Below, in pieces: positions 13,133 through 15,224 of a DNA stretch of 15,224 nt. The stretch lies in the NCBI GenBank assembly GCA_037132075.1, contig JBAXPV010000060.1, positions 1 to 15,224 of the forward strand. Reading direction: 5' to 3'. The number at the start of each line of letters is the position of its first letter. Position 1 is the stretch's first letter. This stretch comes from JBAXPV01 sp037132075 (GTDB lineage: Bacteria; Bacteroidota; Bacteroidia; Bacteroidales; CAIXZF01). A program made the position numbers and the translations under genes. Below the pieces are notes generated by a model. It was given only the letters and a program-made list of their open reading frames with translations, searched no databases and was not told where the DNA came from.

Positions 13133-14008
13133 ATGAAAGCTTACGTATTCCCCGGCCAGGGTGCTCAGTTTGTGGGCATGGGCAAAGATTTGTACGAAAA
13201 CAGCATCCTTGCCAAAGAAATGTTTGAGAAAGCCAATGAGATCCTTGGCTTCCGGATTACAGACCTCATGTTCTCGGGCACCGATGAGGATCTGCGCCAG
13301 ACAAAGGTCACCCAGCCTGCCATTTTTCTGCATTCTGTTATCCTGGCCAAAACCTTAAGTAATTTTGAGCCTGACATGGTTGCCGGCCATTCACTGGGAG
13401 AGTTTTCTGCACTTGTCGCCAATGGCTCACTTTCTTTTGAAGACGGACTGAGACTGGTCTATGCCCGTGCTATGGCTATGCAAAAAGCCTGCGAAGCCGA
13501 GCCTTCCACCATGGCCGCTATTCTTGGACTTGATGATAAAATTGTTGAAGAAGTTCTTGCAACCATTACTGATGAAGTGGTGGTTCCTGCCAATTATAAC
13601 AGCCCGGGACAATTGGTCATCTCCGGTTCAATCGCTGGCATCGATCTTGCCTGTGAAAAGCTGAAAGCCGCCGGGGCCAAGCGTGCCCTTCCACTTAAAG
13701 TTGGCGGTGCTTTCCATTCTCCCCTGATGGAGCCTGCCCGAAAAGAACTGGCAGCTGCAATCGAAGCCACCCAATTTAACACGCCACTGTGCCCCGTCTA
13801 CCAGAATGTCAACGCAAAACGCGTCACTGACCCTGCTGAAATAAAGGAAAATCTTGTGAAACAGCTTACATCACCGGTACGTTGGACACAAATTGCCCAG
13901 GCAATGATCGCTGATGGAGCCAGAACTTTTATTGAAGTTGGGCCCGGAACTGTACTCCAGGGACTGGTGAAAAAAGTTGACGCTACAGTCGAAACAATGA
14001 GTGCATAA
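13133..14008 (+). CDS. fabD: Malonyl-CoA:acyl carrier protein transacylase
   Basis: A 291-residue cytoplasmic enzyme that moves malonyl from CoA to acyl carrier protein for fatty-acid elongation. It starts KAYVFPGQGAQFVGMG, with Q9 helping to form the oxyanion hole. The nucleophile is S87 in GHSLGE (85-90), R112 binds the malonyl carboxylate, and H195 in FHSPLM (194-199) is the general base. The C-terminal IEVGPGTVLQGL (267-278) is also typical. Length is normal and all catalytic residues are present. It lies 22 bp after the Bax-inhibitor-1 gene with no recognisable promoter between them, so it may be read from that transcript. No other fab gene is in the window. Confidence 0.97.
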   Translation: MKAYVFPGQGAQFVGMGKDLYENSILAKEMFEKANEILGFRITDLMFSGTDEDLRQTKVTQPAIFLHSVILAKTLSNFEPDMVAGHSLGEFSALVANGSLSFEDGLRLVYARAMAMQKACEAEPSTMAAILGLDDKIVEEVLATITDEVVVPANYNSPGQLVISGSIAGIDLACEKLKAAGAKRALPLKVGGAFHSPLMEPARKELAAAIEATQFNTPLCPVYQNVNAKRVTDPAEIKENLVKQLTSPVRWTQIAQAMIADGARTFIEVGPGTVLQGLVKKVDATVETMSA

Positions 14009-14039
14009 GTAAAATCAAGCCTGGCTTACCAATCATTTA

Positions 14040-14055
14040 ATCATTGAACAATGAT
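14040..14055 (+). repeat. Inverted repeat overlapping the start codon of the DsbD-like gene
   Basis: ATCATTG (14040-14046) and CAATGAT (14049-14055) are perfect inverted arms around AA. The ATG at 14051-14053 lies inside the right arm. As RNA it could form a weak hairpin with a GAAC loop that covers the start codon. Confidence 0.35.
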
Positions 14056-15224
14056 CAAATCTACGACTAGAATCCTGCGGCAAATCCTTACAATAATTCT
14101 GCTTAGCTTGTTCTTCCTATCTGCCCAGTCACAAATTTTAAAACCTGTGAAATGGTCGTACGATAAGAAAAAACTCTCTGATACAGAGTATCTTCTTATT
14201 TTCAAAGCCAACATCGAAACCACCTGGCATCTGTATTCGCAGATCACGCCTCCCCCACCTGATGGCCCCCTGCCAACGGTTTTTACCATTAAAAAAAGCA
14301 AAGACTTTGCCCTAATTGGAAAAACTACTGAGCCAAACACCAAGTCCCATTACGACCCGGTGTTTGAACAAAACATCAAGTCTTTTGACAAAGAGGCTGT
14401 CTTTACTCAGAAAATTAAAGTACTTAGCAACAAGCCCTTCACGATCACAGGCATGGTGGAGTTCCAGGCGTGTGATGAGTCAAAATGCACTTCAGGTGAT
14501 GATGAATTCAGCTTTAGCCTGGAAGGCTCCAAAACAGCTGTTGCAGACAATACGCAGGCCGCAACAACAGCTGCTGTAGTTGCACAAGCTGCTCCGGCAA
14601 CACCACAAAACGCGGATACCTCCAAAGAATCTGCAAAAGAAATTCAAAAGGTTGAACTCAAATCCGCACAGGCTTCGCCTTATGAAAAGATCAACAAATC
14701 ACTTTGGACTTTATTTTTCTTCAGCTTCCTGGCCGGACTTGCAGCTATTCTGACTCCCTGTGTTTTCCCGATGATCCCGATGACAGTTTCTTATTTCATG
14801 AAGGACAAGCACAAAGCCAAAGCCAAACTTGAAGCCTTGGTATTTAGTGCCTCCATCGTCGCGATTTACACCATCATCGGAACACTTGTGGCTGTTACTT
14901 TAGGGGCGAATTTCGCCAACTTCCTGAGTACACACTGGATCCCGAATGTACTGTTTTTCCTGATTTTTCTAATATTTGCGGCATCGTTCTTTGGAATGTT
15001 TGAGATCACCCTGCCCAGCTGGATGATCAACAGCTCCGACAAACAAGTTGACAAAGGCGGGTTGCTTGGTTCATTTTTTATGGCATTTACGCTTGTTCTT
15101 GTCTCGTTTTCCTGTACAGGGCCAATTGTTGGGGCTATCCTGGTAGCCTCGGCCGGAGGGAAACTATTGGAACCCATCATTGGGATGTTTGGATTCGCAT
15201 GCCACGCGTTGAGACAGCAGGTCA
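14051..15224 (+). CDS. dsbD: DsbD-type thiol:disulfide interchange protein, C-terminus cut by window end
   Basis: Read by hand for 391 codons from the ATG at 14051 with no stop; the gene runs off the window. A signal peptide (about 1-27, ending SAQSQ) leads to a periplasmic DsbD-alpha-type domain (about 30-160) with the Cys pair C141 and C146. A linker rich in Ala/Thr/Gln (about 160-210) follows, then the DsbD membrane domain. That domain has C237 in LTPCVFPMIPMTVSYF and C355 in VSFSCTGPIVGAILVASAGG, the intramembrane Cys pair that passes electrons from thioredoxin outward. The final thioredoxin-like domain is outside the window. Such proteins supply reducing power to periplasmic thiol proteins and cytochrome c maturation. 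The last 8 codons (after GFA, from about 15201) no longer match the family. It starts 42 bp after fabD. Confidence 0.9.
   Translation, partial: MIKSTTRILRQILTIILLSLFFLSAQSQILKPVKWSYDKKKLSDTEYLLIFKANIETTWHLYSQITPPPPDGPLPTVFTIKKSKDFALIGKTTEPNTKSHYDPVFEQNIKSFDKEAVFTQKIKVLSNKPFTITGMVEFQACDESKCTSGDDEFSFSLEGSKTAVADNTQAATTAAVVAQAAPATPQNADTSKESAKEIQKVELKSAQASPYEKINKSLWTLFFFSFLAGLAAILTPCVFPMIPMTVSYFMKDKHKAKAKLEALVFSASIVAIYTIIGTLVAVTLGANFANFLSTHWIPNVLFFLIFLIFAASFFGMFEITLPSWMINSSDKQVDKGGLLGSFFMAFTLVLVSFSCTGPIVGAILVASAGGKLLEPIIGMFGFACHALRQQV

Noticed and set aside
14012..14030. AAGCCTGGCTT after fabD as a terminator
   Set aside because: The loop would be one base and there is no T run.

Overview
The window looks like a chromosomal segment of a Bacteroidota bacterium, probably an uncultured member of the class Bacteroidia. 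The evidence is the repeated TAnnTTTG promoter -7 box, with a TTG about 18-19 bp upstream in the clearest cases, the scarcity of Shine-Dalgarno sequences, AT-rich intergenic DNA, and characteristic family members: a short POT transporter subfamily, a coiled-coil M23 peptidase paired with a small MerR protein, a helix-hairpin-helix/outer-membrane-barrel protein, and a B12-binding MerR protein next to an ECF sigma factor. No rRNA, tRNA, IS element, phage gene or CRISPR array was seen. Both end genes are cut by the window edge.

Layout. (a) 1-782: the 5' part of a POT-family peptide transporter on the minus strand, diverging from a small four-helix membrane protein (783-1292). (b) 1298-4149, minus strand: two coupled genes, a PorV/PorQ-like barrel followed by a secreted helix-hairpin-helix protein with a C-terminal barrel. 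(c) 4277-5242: hldD, for LPS heptose synthesis. (d) 5295-6612, minus strand: an M23 endopeptidase followed by a MerR-type regulator, divergent from alaS (6745-9357). (e) 9427-11114: a CarH/LitR-like B12-binding MerR regulator, an AT-rich 284-bp intergenic region with repeated motifs, then an ECF sigma factor and a clear rho-independent terminator. (f) 11205-12267: a two-gene pterin operon with a type II 6-pyruvoyl-tetrahydropterin synthase and GTP cyclohydrolase I. (g) 12391-15224: a Bax-inhibitor-1 protein, fabD, and the N-terminal two-thirds of a DsbD-type protein.

Most genes are housekeeping or envelope functions. The most interesting region is 9.4-12.3 kb. A cobalamin-type photoreceptor-like regulator, an ECF sigma factor and a pterin pathway sit side by side, and the sigma promoter carries a long perfect inverted repeat plus several TTGTTCAA-type motifs. 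In other bacteria LitR/CarH proteins with partner sigma factors control carotenoid, photolyase and folE genes. Here no carotenoid gene is visible in the window, and a terminator separates the sigma gene from the pterin operon, so any link between them would have to act in trans.
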